57,486 nt of DNA from Zarea fungicola (Eukaryota; Ascomycota; Sordariomycetes; Hypocreales; Cordycipitaceae). The translations under genes were made by a program, and so were the position numbers. Where the stretch lies: the NCBI GenBank assembly GCA_900169235.1, contig FWCC01000286.1:1-57486 (forward strand). The letters run 5' to 3'. Below the pieces are notes generated by a model. That model did no database searches and was not told the origin of the DNA. It saw only the letters and a list, made by a program, of their open reading frames with translations. Below are positions 38,269 to 51,179 of this stretch, one piece after another; position 1 is the first letter of the stretch; every line of letters starts with the position of its first letter.

Positions 38269-41200
38269 CGGCGGGTTCTATTTCCATTTATCACAGCTGA
38301 TATTCAAAAGTTCATTGCCTCACAAACAGCCTTGCAACTACTTGGCGAAAACCATGTAAGTGGCCGAGGCAGAGTGCCGGCCTGTCTTCTGGGGTATTGT
38401 CCAGCTTGTTTGGCTAGGCCTGGGCATGGCAGGTAAGCCATTCCATCTACCATCCGGACGGCGTCGCCGGCCAGTTCCCCTGTACCAGCCGTTCTGTGGG
38501 AAACGCCGTTGCCACAGTGCCTGCCACAAGCTTAATATTAGCTGGTGATGGCGCTGGCCGCCGGCGCCTCATTTGAGCCGGCCCAACGCTAGCGGACACT
38601 CTATTCGCTTCCTTTATTACCCCCCGGCGACTCCCCACTGAACTACGAGATGTTGTGGCGGTCAGTGGCATGTGCTACGACGCAAGCTCTCATGTGTATT
38701 CTGATTCAAGGTATTTTTGACGGCGTCTTTGGTTTAGCAGAAAAAGGATAGAGTATTGCGAGGTGCTGCAACTGACCTGCAGATCAGCGACGTGGCCAAG
38801 ATTGTCGCCTGATTAAGTTTTGACTAGGTTACGAGGCGCAGCACCCAACGTTGCTTCTATGCAGCCTTCCACTTACCTTCTGCTAGTCGCCACCTTCCCT
38901 TCTTGTGTGTGAGCTGCAAGCCTAAAATCCTTCCGTACGCTATATCTGCGCCACGTCTTGGTTTCTCACATGTTGGAAACGCACCGCGCGCTGCTCCCAG
39001 CCAATGGCAAGCTGTTCTCGTCTCCATCGAGCAGAGCAATCTGCGGAGTATTAACCAACTTTGGTGGCAGCCATTACAAACGAAGACAAATTAAGTGGTG
39101 TGGCCAGCATTGCCCAATTGGCAGATGGATTTGAATACTTTCCGAGCAAACTCCTCCAAACCTTGTTCAAGAGCCTAACTGCTAGGCGACTTGGCAGACC
39201 ACCTTTATCAACAGCCACGGCTCCCAAGGCATCAAGGCTCCAACAAGTGAATCAACCAGTACTATATAAATGCGATTGAACGGAGAAAATTGGCAATGCA
39301 ACAGGCTGTACGAGCCATCGTTTTTCTTATAATAGATTAATAAAACAACTTTCCATGAGATACCAGTAGTTGCTGCCACTTCTCGACTTTTCTCATATGG
39401 TGAATCATTTCTCTTATCATTTTGACCCATATTACCTATGCATAAGGACGGATTTTGGGTATATCTGTATTTCTTGTGGAGAGGCCCTTATCCGTGGTAA
39501 TGCATGGACGTAGATGGAGCCCTTCCTTCAGAGCTATTCGACCAGGTTTTCTAGAATAGAGCTGGACCTCATTGGGAGGGTGATAGAGCACAGATCATAT
39601 TCTGCCTGATGATTTGGGATGGTGCCACAATCAATGGCTCGCCGTTAGCCGCCAGGCATACACGCATCGGCAACATTTCCAAGCCTGTAGAGCTTGCGCC
39701 AGGCCAAATTTTCGAGGTTGGTGCCCTTTGTGTTTCCAGTAGGGTGGCGCATCCAGTGGCGTTGGTCCGTGATGAGGCGTGTGAAGTCGATGGAGCCAGA
39801 ATTTGGGATGGTGGCGCTGGCGTTGCCCGTTTACACCCAACCAGTTTTCGGCAACAACTCAAGTCACCGAGGGAGTAACAATTCGCGGTAACGAAAATTT
39901 GCTATACCCGGTTCTGAGAATCACACAACAGGTAACGAGCGTCTCTCAGTCGCCATCAGCGTGGACATATGAATAAATCCACTTTTCCAACCACTTGCCA
40001 CTTGATATTATGGCCGTGTGCAGCAAGTACTGCAACGCAGGTCGGATCAACCCACTGAGGAGAGATCTGGATGAAGGAAAATCGAGCTGTGAATTTACTT
40101 GTACGTAATAGCTTCTGCAAAGCCGTTTGAGGCTAAGCTGTGGTAACACCCTGTGCTTTTGGAATGGTCGGCAATCGACAGACGAACCAAAAGTCAGAAA
40201 CAAGGAGCACACAGGCATCAGCCCGTTTCGGGGCCCATAACAGTGATCCTGTACAGCATGTGGAATTTCAACACCTGGTCAATGCCAAGAAAGCTATCAG
40301 TTTGGGAAAATCAAGGGTGCGATAGGGCATCGTGTCCCCCAGTTTTGAGCCAAATATATTTTATGTGTATCTGGGCGGCCTCTGAGATCCGATTCACACA
40401 AGCAACAGTTTGCGGCGGATGTCCGAGGGCCAACGAGACCGACTGACTGACTATGAAATCAGGTGTTGTCCAGGCGGGATAGCGCCACGCGGTGGAAAGA
40501 GGCGCTAAGGAGGGCATAGCATAAACACAGAACTCGAATGGCTTAACGGAGACTTACCCTCCGTTACCATCGGTTTCTGTCGAATGCCTCTGAGCACAGA
40601 ACCGAGCGCCTCAAAACCAAAGCGATGAACGCGAAGCTGTGTGGAATGGTTCAGCTCAACCTACCGACAGGCAAGGAATAGACCGTCAACAGTATATTTC
40701 TTGTACAGCCAAAAAAACGGAGATTGTGCTGCAAAATGCCCATTGATGCAAGAGGCCCAAGAACAAAATCCACTTACCCCATATCCACAGACGATCCTGC
40801 GGGACAGACATGACTCTTTACTGTGAACGCGGCATTTTTGAAGATTTATGGGCATTGGAGCGGTACCCCAGAATTATGCCTCTGTCTTTCCAAGCCTGAA
40901 ACTGAAGTTGTCAGGAAGCGCTGTTGGCTGTCAACGATTCAGCGCGTTCCGAAGAGACGGCCATCGGAATAATCCAACAGAGGGCGGAATTCCACCCCCA
41001 CACTATATCCCCATTTGATCTAGAAAGAACAGCCACCTAGCAAAATGCAAGCTTCTGGAAGACTGAGAGAGGCAAGCAAGCCTGGCTTCGAAAACGGCGC
41101 CGCCACGAAAAACAGCCAGGTTTTTCCCTGTTCCCCCCTCCCCAGTGGCGGTGGCTTTTTCCCCTACGCCCGACAGGATGGGGTTTCTCCCTGTACCATA

Positions 41201-41907
41201 CTCTGTACGGCGGACCAACTGCCGCCAAGAAAGTGCCAATTAAATAAGGTGTTTTGTTGTTGGAGGGCGCAATCTTTGCAATCGGAGACCTGTCCCGCGT
41301 TCAACAGGCAAGCAACTTGAGGCTAACATGGGCACCCGAACATCCGACCCCAGAAGGGAAGGGCGAAATTTACGAGACCTGTATTTGATTGGAGTTCTGG
41401 TGCTGGGCCGTCTGCAGGAAAACTGGTCAGTAGATGCGGGGGAGAGATTGTTGCGGCGTAAATGGATATGCCGACTCTACTGATTCAAGCTTGTGAATGG
41501 CAGTGTAATTTGTTTTTAATCCCAACCACTCGCAGCCAACACAAACTCATGCGATATTTGTCTCGCCTGAGCACAATACTTTTTTAATGCTGGTAAACAG
41601 TAATAAGGTTATGCCTCACTGTCTCTAGCAATGCTGAGGAAGCTAGGTGACTGTCAGCAAGATTAGGTTTTTGGGTGAGATGGCACCTTATTCTGATGGG
41701 CGATAAACTTGACCAGTCATGTTTTGCCAAGCAAAGCTGTAATTTTAACATGCATTAGCTGCGAAACAGGGCTGTATGCGGATGGCTATCCCGCGCTCTC
41801 CATCCCACTGACCTTTGCGCCAGGATCACCTTCTTCAAAACAAGTAGCAAAAATTAAATGCAGATAACTAGCATTTCATCTTTGTATGAGGGAATTTTGT
41901 CTTAGAT

Positions 41908-41931
41908 ACATCTACATCTACATCTACATCT
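41908..41931. repeat. microsatellite (ACATCT)4
   Basis: Four exact copies of the hexamer ACATCT lie in gene-free DNA. Confidence 0.9.
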
Positions 41932-43937
41932 ATAAGTGAGAAAGAAAAACTGTTCCAAAAATAATGGAACAGAGTCATAGAGGCACACCCTCCCGAGAAA
42001 GCATCGGCGATGCCAAATCCAGCGCTTGTTGAGAATTCGGGCAAGGCCAGGCAAGGCAGGCATCGGCTTATCACGGTTCTAACCCCTAAAACTATGGCGA
42101 CAAGCCACAGGAGGGTACAGGCATAACCGAAGACGCCGAGTTGTTTTGTCTAGTGTACATGGGCTGCATGAGTTGGTGTTCTTTCTTCATGCAAGGAAAC
42201 CTCGCCATGGTGTCGTTGGATGATGCTTGCACGGCGACTCAGATTATTACCCAAAAAAAGAGGGAAAGGCGGCGCCACCGGCGGGCGGTCAGGTTCGGGT
42301 TTATTTGTCTCGAGTAAGCGGAAGCCTATTCCGCACGGGTAAACCGCTCTGGTTATGTGCACTGGGATGTATGTATTCCGCAGAAATAGTTGATTAGCTA
42401 CTTACGAGGCCCTAGCAGGGATAGCATATATAAAAACTATACAAGGGCGTACGTGATCACTCCACGGGAACGCGTAGGAGCAAGGAGGGAAGACGCCACA
42501 ATGTCGGAGGGTTCTTGAGTCGTGCACTTTCTGGGCAAGCAAAGGCGACAGTGAGGGGTACAACAAGCCACCAGCTGAAGTGAACAAATCGTGCGAGATG
42601 AGGCGCACGTTTGCCCATTGTGCTTTTTAGCCACTAGTAAGTTTTGGAGATGCAATGTTTTGGCCATGCTGTTATTTTCCCCGCGTTTTGACTAGACCGC
42701 TTTATGATTTAGCTCTTGAACTCCATAATAGAAGCTGTGGATGTCTTTTCGTATTCTTGGAAAAAGCACAGGGATGGAGAAGGAATGGAGTCCGGATGCT
42801 GAGAGCTGGGGCAAGTAAGACATGGTCGGGCGTCAGCTGGGGCAAAAAAGAGATTTATGCTGAATTTAGAATGAACGCGGGGCATGCTGTGGGTAATTTT
42901 TGATGCTGAAAGCCCTCCAAAGAAAGAAAGATGGAGAAATTACGACGAATCGAATGCAGTAAAATGACACGGTAGCAGACCCAAAAAGAGAAGTGCGAAG
43001 AAGGCAAGGTATCTCTTGCATGCAGTGAATATCGGCAGATGAGAAGAGCCAAGACCTTGGTATAAGCTTTGGCGTTTATGGGGGTGGCGCTTCTTCGGGC
43101 TCTCCGTTTGCTACCCATTTTATGGAATTATGGTCTGCTTTAGATTCCGGTGTTACCTTTTGGGACTACTTGTAGTACTTGTTCCAAATTTGCTCTTTTG
43201 AGCCAGATACTGACATTTCTCTGTCTTGACGGTTTGCGACTTTGACCAAAAGTAATCCACGACGGGCAATGGGACATGCAAGCGTCATCCCAATTTGGAG
43301 AGCTCATGTGTCCTTTCCGCAGACACGGCTTGCCTCTCGATGGAGTTGCCACTAAAACAAAGTATCTAGTAAGAGGCAACTTTATTTCCTTCTTTGGTGC
43401 AAGATCACCGTCCAATAAGTAGTCACTAAGCAAGCCTCTCGCCTTAGTCGATGTCATTTCCCGGCCTGTTTTGAAAAGACTTCACGCTGAACGACCTAGA
43501 GGCAAAAATTATATGGCATCAAAGGACATTTCTCATGCAAGTTAAAACCTGGTCTTGCAGCAATTGCATTTGCAAAACCTGAAAGCTTGTCTTCTGATTG
43601 GGTGATTCGACTCTCTAAACATACACGTTCATGCCTTGACACAGACAAGTATCAGGGAGATTTTACGAGCCACGTCCTCGGATCTATCCGCGACCAGCAT
43701 TGGGAATTCTCATTTACCAAGATGGTATTTTGCTCTACGAGTGCCCCCTGAACATGTCTGTCGACACCATTTTGCATTGGTCTTCCACCTCGAACGCGCC
43801 GCCGTGCAGTTTTCTTCTGTGATAACGCATGTGTTGCCCTGCTACGGTATGGACGGTATGGATTTACTCCCGTGGAGAGGCATAATGCGCAAGCAAAGGA
43901 AATAAAAGAGAAGGGAAGTAACACTAAGTACTTAATA

Positions 43938-43950
43938 TCTCTCTCTCTCT
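43938..43950. repeat. (TC)n microsatellite
   Basis: About six to seven TC dinucleotides occur in gene-free DNA. Confidence 0.8.
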
Positions 43951-45201
43951 GTCTACATTTGGCCCATCAGCGTTCACAGGGGCTGTTAAGTTCCAGCCAC
44001 GCTCTCCCTCGACTTTGTATATCCATGTGGCAAAAGGGAAAGAATTACAATATGAAACCGCCTTCTGGTGACTGGCCGAGCTCCTTTCAAACATGAAACT
44101 TTCTGCTTCGGGTTGGGTTCCCAAGGTGCAATCCGTACTCCGGATGTGCATGCAGGGAGACTCGAACTGAATGCAAGTTCAGCAATGAAGGAAAGCTCAA
44201 TGGCAGGCACAATAAAGAAGAAAAGAGAAGAGAAAATAGGGCAAAAGTTCAATTTCTATCCAGTCCCCCATTTACCCTTCTCCTACCCTCTTATAGCCTG
44301 CCTGGTGCTGCTGGGATTCTCTTGTTACTCAAACCGCAGTTGCCGAACCCGAGTCCGTCGCGTTCGAACATGTGAATCTTGCTTGCGAATTCGAACCCCC
44401 CTACGCAGTTAAAATCAGAAGTGAATCTGGGTGGACAATGAGGCACTCTCAGTTGTCTCAAATTTGAGACATGGGAAACGCACACACCCGCTTTCTACGG
44501 CAGTAGAGTCAGAAGTCACGGCGCTTCTTTGTTTCGTGCTTTCTTTCTTCTTCTCTGTAAACTTGACGGACTCATGTTTTGCCAGATACATGCGGAGGCA
44601 ACTCGTACTCCTGCTTAGTACGCCTAACACCCGATCGAATATTCGATATGCCAATCTTGGGTTGTACAAACGGCAGAAATTGGGCACCGTGATCTCTGCG
44701 CCCCATTTCAGAAACAGGGTGCAAGGTGACCGGAACGGCACAGCCGTGTGCGTCACATTTGCGCAGGACACACCTGGACAATACATGCATACTGGTCGCA
44801 CACGAACCACTGTGCTAGTGTTGTGGAAATGCTGAATTGTTGAATTGGTCTAACATCTCAATTTGCTGGTACAAACAGCAGTACTACACACAACGTCACG
44901 CAAACTTATACAGATCGGCAGTGACAATAAAACTGTTGAGGCGCCATGTCTTATAATACTACTTTTCTGTGCGTCAATACTTTATTTTTCAAATAATTTT
45001 TATTGTATTTTTGCATTTTTGCATTTGTGTAATTCTGTAAACATTTTGACTGCTTCACTTCTACAGGTACACGATTGCTTCATTTCCCTTTTCCCTTCCT
45101 TTGCTGGATTGGGAGAAAAACCGCCACAAATCACAAGAATGCACTTGTTGATTTTACTGCGATGATTGCTTTGAGAATGTTGTAATGAGAGAAGAGAGGG
45201 A

Positions 45202-45429
45202 TCAACGCCAGGAGTTGATCAAGACGCGTTCCAGCTCTAGCCAAGTAACACTGTTCCCATATTGACAAGCGATGAAGCGGAAAACGTGGCTGGCTTCGCA
45301 GGAATTTGGAAACGGGCTGAAGGGACCACCAAGACGGCCGCCAATGATGTAAATGCACCACGACTCACATGAGCCGACGCGGTCGCGTACGCGACAGAGT
45401 TTTTGGTTCCTAATAATACATTTTCGAGC
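45202..45429 (-). other. orphan Cys-rich exon-like frame, possible small secreted protein
   Basis: On the minus strand an acceptor-like CCTCCTAG at 45430 opens a 75-codon frame to TGA at 45202. It reads ARKCIIRNQKLC near the start, then GSCESWC, GGRLGGPFSPF, NSCEAS and FIACQYGN. Six cysteines with CxxxC and the GGRLGGPF turn look like a small secreted fungal protein. No upstream exon with a signal peptide could be found before KGD4 ends at 46035, so it may be a partial gene, a relic or chance. A perfect 14-bp palindrome (45382-45395) lies within it. Confidence 0.35.
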
Positions 45430-46034
45430 CTAGGAGGTGTGAGACGAGTAAGAGGAGCTGTTTTTGTTTTCGAGTGGAAAGAAATCGAGCGAAAATGCAT
45501 TCATGCTCCTAGTCGCGCGAATTGAGGAAAAATGACAAGACGAGTTGCACTAGACGTTGTCCGCAATGTCGAGAAAGCCTTTCTTTCCACGGGTGGGCTG
45601 TTCTGCATTACATATTGACAAAGCCTACAGCGGGCACTCCAAGACCAAAAAAAAAGAAACTTTTGTATATATGCTGGCTTCGAGGGGGAGGGGTTTGTTC
45701 GGGGAGAGAGATTGTTCGAGGTGGGGAAACGAGGTCGTTCGGAGAATGTTGATCGTACAAGATAGGGCGAGTGCCAGTACCGATCCGGCTTGGATCCGAT
45801 CAGTTGGCCAGAATTGCCGTTTTTGTGTTGCAATGCAAAGGGAGATGAGGAACTTTTTGAGTGATGGGAATATAGGTTGTTGGCGACAGCTGGGAGGAAG
45901 CAAGGAATTGGCCTCAAATCCGTTTTGTGTCTACGGCTCATGAGGAATTCAATTCGCTCTTTTACCTCAAAGCCTCGTGCCCACTCGGTCTCGTTCACAA
46001 GCAGGAGCGAGCAGGCAAAAGGTTCGGTCATTAT
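45430..46034. other. spacer between KGD4 and the orphan exon
   Basis: This 605-bp stretch is the KGD4 3' side. It holds long open frames on both strands of atypical composition, none recognised. Confidence 0.4.
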
Positions 46035-46584
46035 TTAGCCCAAGAGGGCAGCACCCCCCGACTCAACGGCCTCAATCTCGGCGAGATTAATGGGCTGGCG
46101 GCGGAAACGGGCAGGGAGCTCGGAAATGTCAAAGAAGACGCCGGCAGGGGCAGTCACGGAACCCAGATCTGCGCCAGAGGAACCGCCAATGCCCGCCTCG
46201 CCGGATCGAATGGTCTTCTGCAGCGGACCATGCTGCTGGGCGTGATCTCGGTAGGAGCTGAAGGAGGCGTGGCGGCCGGCGGCGGAACCGGCGGCAAAGG
46301 AGTCAGGCAGCTGGCCGGAGGGCGAGGCAGGGTGAGGCTTGGGGGAGTGATCAATGGCAGCTATGAAGAGAAGAAAATATTAGCTATAGGTGTATTGAGT
46401 TGAGGGGGGAACGGGGTCGGGAGGAAATGACAAGAGCACGGAGTGGGAGAGGGCGCGCTGAGGCAGAAAGAGAGAGCGCGGGAAAATGAAACGTACAGGG
46501 AATGGAGCGAGGACCAATGAACTTGATCAAGGGCTGACGGTCGGCGTGAGCCGCAGCCTGTCGAAGAGCTCGAGTAGTGAACAT
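46035..46584 (-). CDS. KGD4: Kgd4 / mitochondrial Ymr31, 2-oxoglutarate dehydrogenase adaptor
   Basis: Two exons, 46584-46497 and 46360-46035, give 137 residues; the intron is 136 nt (GTACGT to TTCATAG). The N-terminus MFTTRALRQAAAHADRQP is a mitochondrial targeting sequence, followed by LIKFIGPRSIP, the classic opening of the family. Exon 2 begins AIDHSPKPHPASPSG and ends with FFDISELPARFRRQP and a short tail. Kgd4 recruits the E3 subunit to the E1-E2 core of the 2-oxoglutarate dehydrogenase complex in the matrix; it was earlier taken for a small-subunit mitoribosomal protein (Ymr31). Length and motifs fit intact family members. The 5' end is supported by the family-typical first residues. 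Confidence 0.92.
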
Positions 46585-49332
46585 AATTATGATATTATGA
46601 TATTATGGCGAGGAATTGATTGTTGGGCTTCTCGTAGGTAGCAAGAATAGATTGACGGAGCAAGAAACAAGCGCGACCAGAAAATGGGCGATGAGCGAGA
46701 GCGAGAGAAAGTTGCTAATGTGGATGTGGAGGACAGAGTGGGTCGGTTGTCTGATTCCGGTTACTTGCGGGCAGCGTTGGTAGTGGGCTTTCGGTGGACG
46801 TGTGTAATATGGTTTGAGGTCGTGGTATGTTGATGGAATGCGAATATAGAAGTTGAGATTAAATGAAGAAGAGGGGAAGAAGATTGGGAAATGGATGGTG
46901 CGGGAGTGGGAGGGAAGGGTGAATAATATAAGGTATGGATGGATTTAACGGTTTTTTCGGGTTCGGATTTGGTGGGCGTATTCGGCGGCGGAGAGAGACA
47001 GAGCTACCTTGGCGGTAAGGTACCAAAGAAGTAATCCGGTCTTAGTTATTACTTGCTGTACTCCGTACATAATAAGGTATCAAGAGACATGTGGCGCGAT
47101 GGTGCAACTAGAGGTGATGGGCCAGCCATTCAGCTGTCAGGCAGCCACCCAAGCAAGACAGGAACATTCGGGGAAATATATTACGGGGTACCGCGCCGAG
47201 AAAGCACTATTCGTGAGAAAAAAAAGACGCGCTCATGTCTGCACATTGGTGGAGACGCAAGACTACAAGTACTCATGTTCGTGACGGCTAACATGGGCCG
47301 GTGTGGATGCTGAGCCTACGTCAGTGATCTAAAATCGATGCATTATTCTGATGCAGAAGCACGCCATAAATTGAATTAGTGAGCAGATGTTAGTGCTGCC
47401 TCAATATTAGGCTTTATAGAAAGGAAGAATTCACTGTGGCTGTCTCGCTAGGTACTTACCAGCAGGCAGGACTACAGACTTCTTTCTCGGAGTAGCTGGT
47501 TTGGGGCACGGCACTCTTCTCCGACAGTCGGAACCCCTAGTTCGGGCGCTACCGGTTTTCGTTGCTTATCTCTGGCCAACGAGCGTTCAGCAATACCGCC
47601 CTCTGAAGCGCAACCTTCCAAGCTACTATACTTCAATCCGCTATCTATGGAGTAAGTTCAGAACGGAGTTAGTAATAAATGATTTTGATGTATATACATA
47701 CATAGAGGCAGTAGCCCAAAGGCACAAGGCACCGACCGAGATGTTTGTCAGTTCAACATCGCCCATCCGCGGGTTACCGGCGGGGAACAAAGGCGCACGC
47801 CCTCTTTCAGCCCAAATGGAGAAGAAGAAAGCATGTACCAATTCTCATTATTAATTTAATCGTATACAAAACGCAGAGGATTGTCATACTAGCCACAAAA
47901 CTGATGCCCTGCGTTGTTTTGGTTGTTCCATCTCCCCACCAACTTACTTCCCAGCCAGTGATTGAAAAAAACATGTGATGTTGACCCCGGAAACAGGCCA
48001 CCACCACATTTCAATACCACCCAGAACGGGCAGACTCGGACGCTACAATGTTATGGCTGAGACAAAAAACTGCCCGCTAGTAAACAACAAAACAGCAAAA
48101 CAACTAACTAAATTTGCAATGATCTACATGTGCATCTGCAAATGCAAAGTTGCTTTTCCATGAAATTATCTGTCCCTTAAATTCCTGACCCGGGGTTAGA
48201 CACCTACACACAATACACGCCAATGCGGCTTGTAGATGCCCTCGTCCAAAGCCTTTCCCGAGTCTCAATTGAAAGTCAGCCCTGAACCTTGCCATTTCAG
48301 GATAATGTCAGAGTCCAACCGCCAATCCATCTCACTAGCTTAAAACAAACATCTCCTCGTAAAGCACAGCCCATCTCCATCGGCTTACTTGCCTTTTCGG
48401 CGTTCGGCCATCTGCATCTCATCTACGGTAGTAAGACAGTACTAATACTGACACGAATCCCATTCTCACTACCACCCAACTCGACAAACCGCCAACTTCC
48501 CTTCTTGGTCAAGCCATACTACGCACATGCAATGCAAAACTCGACCATCGAGATGGTTTTGGGGGTAGTCGAAACTTGCATCAAAGACTGTCTCTGCGCC
48601 GCAATCCTGCATTTACCGACCTTTTCCTAGCCCTTGTCTCTTCTTTCTTTTGGCCTCTGCCGGTAACAATAAAGCCTCTTAAGCGTCTCTTGGTCTGACA
48701 TGTGGCCAAACGAGCGCCCTACACGCCGCACGGCGCCGCCTACCGCAAACTTCCCCTTCCACTGAAAATGTAATAACAAAGCCACTCAATCTTACCTTTT
48801 CTATCCCATCCTCCGGGAAATCTCGCCCTCCTGCCATTGTTTTCAATCCCGAAACTCCCTTTCCCCCCTTTGTCTTATGATACTTCTCCGTAAACGGCTT
48901 TTCTCAATTCAAATTAATAGCAGTAAAAGTAAAGCGCCGTGTGGGCTTGCGTTGCGTCATCCCGCTCATGATTAGATCCGTCATTACCGAAGCCTAATTT
49001 AGGAACTATATCCCGACAAAGACCTTATAAGCTCAATTGCGACAAAAAGTGGTCCTAAAGAAAGCAGAGGTTGTAAGTTAGTTACCGAAACATAGCCAAT
49101 GGCCTCGGTAACTGTCCGATCGTCATAGCTCGCACACGAAAAAAAATAAAATTAACATGATGACCCATCATCCCGCGTTCTTTTCTAGCCTCATGTCCGT
49201 TTCCAGCCTGACAGCCACTGGAGTTTCGCAGCGCATCACTCGCTTGGTCGTTTTTGTTGTCGTTTCTTTTATAAAATATAGTACCTAATAACGACAAATC
49301 TTCCAACCAAGTTCACGTGACATTCAAGTGAC
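46585..49332. other. gene-free stretch between KGD4 and tRNA-Thr
   Basis: The first few hundred bases are the KGD4 promoter and 5' UTR side. A GTACTCCGTACA motif is at about 47058. Open frames (for example 47501-47854, +) have no recognisable domain. Nothing else was seen. Confidence 0.5.
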
Positions 49333-49418
49333 GCCCGGTTGGCTAAGTGGTATAGCGTCTCACTAGTATCCAATACAGTGAAATGAGAAGATCATGAGTT
49401 CGATTCTCATACTGGGCA
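49333..49418 (+). tRNA. tRNA-Thr (anticodon AGU) with a 14-nt intron
   Basis: The acceptor stem GCCCGGT pairs with ACTGGGC with one G-T pair. The D arm is GGCTAAGTGGTATAGC. The anticodon stem TCTCA/TGAGA encloses loop CTAGTA...A with anticodon AGT. A 14-nt intron at 49369-49382 interrupts after position 37, the canonical nuclear site. The T arm is ATGAG-TTCGATT-CTCAT. The discriminator base is A and no CCA is encoded, as expected for a eukaryotic gene. The AGU anticodon is normally edited to IGU to read three Thr codons. Confidence 0.95.
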
Positions 49419-49442
49419 ACCTGGTTATTGCGGAATAACTTG

Positions 49443-49449
49443 TTTTTTT
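49443..49449 (+). terminator. RNA polymerase III T-run terminator
   Basis: A run of T residues lies about 25 bp after the tRNA-Thr gene, which is the normal Pol III stop signal. Confidence 0.75.
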
Positions 49450-49709
49450 GTTCTCTCTCTTTTCATTTTTTGTCATCCATGATCAATGCCCAGTGGTTGG
49501 TTAACTGCTGTCACAAGAGGCATAATTTTACAAAGTGCTACCAACTGCATTCTGAATCCCATTATCCTTCCTTTTATGCTGGCTATCAATAATTAATAAC
49601 TGGAAAAACACAGGTATCAAAGTGCCTCGTCTAGCTGTTTCAAAAAAGCCCAACGCCGATAAGCAATAATTGGCAAATCTCAGACGCTCCCTCTCCCAAT
49701 AGCTTACAC

Positions 49710-51179
49710 TCATCCTCGCTTCACCGTGGCCCGTACAATTTCAACACACTCATTTGGGTCTTCAAAGACATGCCATGCGTCTTTTGGGATGTCTTTAAAT
49801 GCCTTTTCAAACCGTGCGGGCTCATTCTTCTCGCTTAGCCCGAATGCTGCCGTGTCGGTCGGCTTGCGAATGAGAATTAGGCGGATCCAGCCTGGGAATG
49901 TGCGGTAGCTGTTGAGGGTGCACAGATTAGCCAACTATCTTTTAAATCCAAACTCGAAAGAGGGTCGATGCTACTCACATTTCACCATACGCCTCGGGAT
50001 CAGACTGGGTGGAGTCGCCAATGACAATCATTTTGCGCTTGGGGAGCCAGCCGTACATCTTCTTCATCCGCTCAACCTTGTACTCTTCCGTGCCCATTGT
50101 CAGGGCCGCCAAAAGGCCGGCAATCGTCTTCCAGCTCGTGTCTCTAAGAACCAGCGTTCCTTGTGGATAGTATGTGTCGCGGAACTGTCGGAGAAACGGG
50201 TACAAGTTGTACGGCGAGGCGGATAGATAGAACCACGGCGTATCAGTCTTCAATATGCCGTCGATGGCCTTGTACAGCTCTGGCATGCCCGGTACGGGTC
50301 GCGGCTCTTCTACAAATGTCTCACGCAAAATTCCAATCGGATCGCTCGTCGTTGTGATTTTGATGGTATCGTCGATATCTACAGGCAGCAGGTCAGCAAA
50401 ACGCCCCATATTCCGCGTTTCCTTTTGTATGAAGATCTGTACTTACCAGAAATTATACCCCAGCCCGAAGGGCCAGCGTAGTATGTCTGCATGCCAAGCA
50501 AGCCGGGTACGCCGCTGGGAATATTGCCAGCAGTTGCGTCTACAAGGGCGCCCTTGGAATGACTTGCTACCTGCGCGACATTCGAGCTGATGCCGTTGAA
50601 GCCCGTCGGGCCTAGCCTAATCATCTTGCGCGATCCCTTCTGCGAGACATTGACGGTCTTTGCGACACGGACATCCCACACAAAGGGAATCAGGCGTTCC
50701 TGGATGGTCTTGCGCTCCTCCGCATCGTCGGCGATACCCAGCACACGTGCGACACCGGCGACGGCATCAACCAGGTGCGAGCGCGGCTCCTCTTCAAAAA
50801 CGGCCGCGACAAACTCGGCCTCCCACGGCGAAAAGGTGCCCGTCTTGTACGCCGTGTTGTCCAGGAGCCAGACGGCATCGCCGTGCGTGACGCCACGCGA
50901 GCCAAACGGGAGAAGGCGGGAGAGGCGGCCGAGGGCACCAGCGAGACTGATTCGAGTCGCAAAGGCGCCAGTCACGCTTGAGACGGTGCCGGCGGCAGCA
51001 CCAGCGGCGGCGTCGGCGAGTTTCTGGGGGTCGGGCAGGTCAGCTTCGACCTGCGCAAAGTTGTTTTGCTTGCGCGTTCGTTTCTGCATTGCGGCGGCTA
51101 TGGCAGAAGGACTGAATACAGCGTCTTCTGTCGGCTGGGCTGGCTGCTGCGACGAGTCTGAGGAGCTAGTTTCCGCCAT
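49710..51179 (-). CDS. App1-type phosphatidate phosphatase (DUF2183)
   Basis: Three exons, 51179-50447, 50378-49979 and 49908-49710, give 443 residues; the introns are 68 and 70 nt. The ATG at 51179 starts MAETSSSD. A hydrophilic N-terminus leads into ISLAGALGRLSRLLPFG and the App1 middle region (AYKTGTFSPWEAEF, FVWDVRVAKTVNVSQKGS, GWGIIS). Intron 1 splits the codon for the first Asp of DIDDT (residues 245-249), the DxDxT haloacid-dehalogenase-type catalytic motif of App1. GDSTQSDPEAYGE follows near the end of exon 2, typical of the domain, and exon 3 starts YRTFPGWIRLILIRK. These Mg-dependent enzymes make diacylglycerol from phosphatidate; in yeast App1 works at actin patches. The key motifs are intact; localisation is inferred from the family. 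Confidence 0.9.

Larger units (their letters stand above)
36694..45201. other. 8.5-kb span with no supportable gene
   Basis: After the permease promoter, only short unconvincing frames are present. It contains three simple repeats (38245-38268, 41908-41931 and 43938-43950) and a CCGTACTCCGG motif at 44133. No tRNA, transposase or conserved domain was recognised. Confidence 0.5.

Noticed and set aside
39569..39878. Opposed open frames with internal near-repeat TTTGGGATGGTG
   Set aside because: Both strands stay open through composition; no family resemblance.
45382..45395. Perfect palindrome GTCGCGTACGCGAC
   Set aside because: Falls inside a possible coding frame with CG-rich codons; a single 14-bp palindrome in 57 kb is not strong evidence.
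45501..46031. 176-codon minus-strand frame just after KGD4
   Set aside because: Ser/Pro-rich 3' flank of KGD4 with no motif or signal peptide; probably untranslated.
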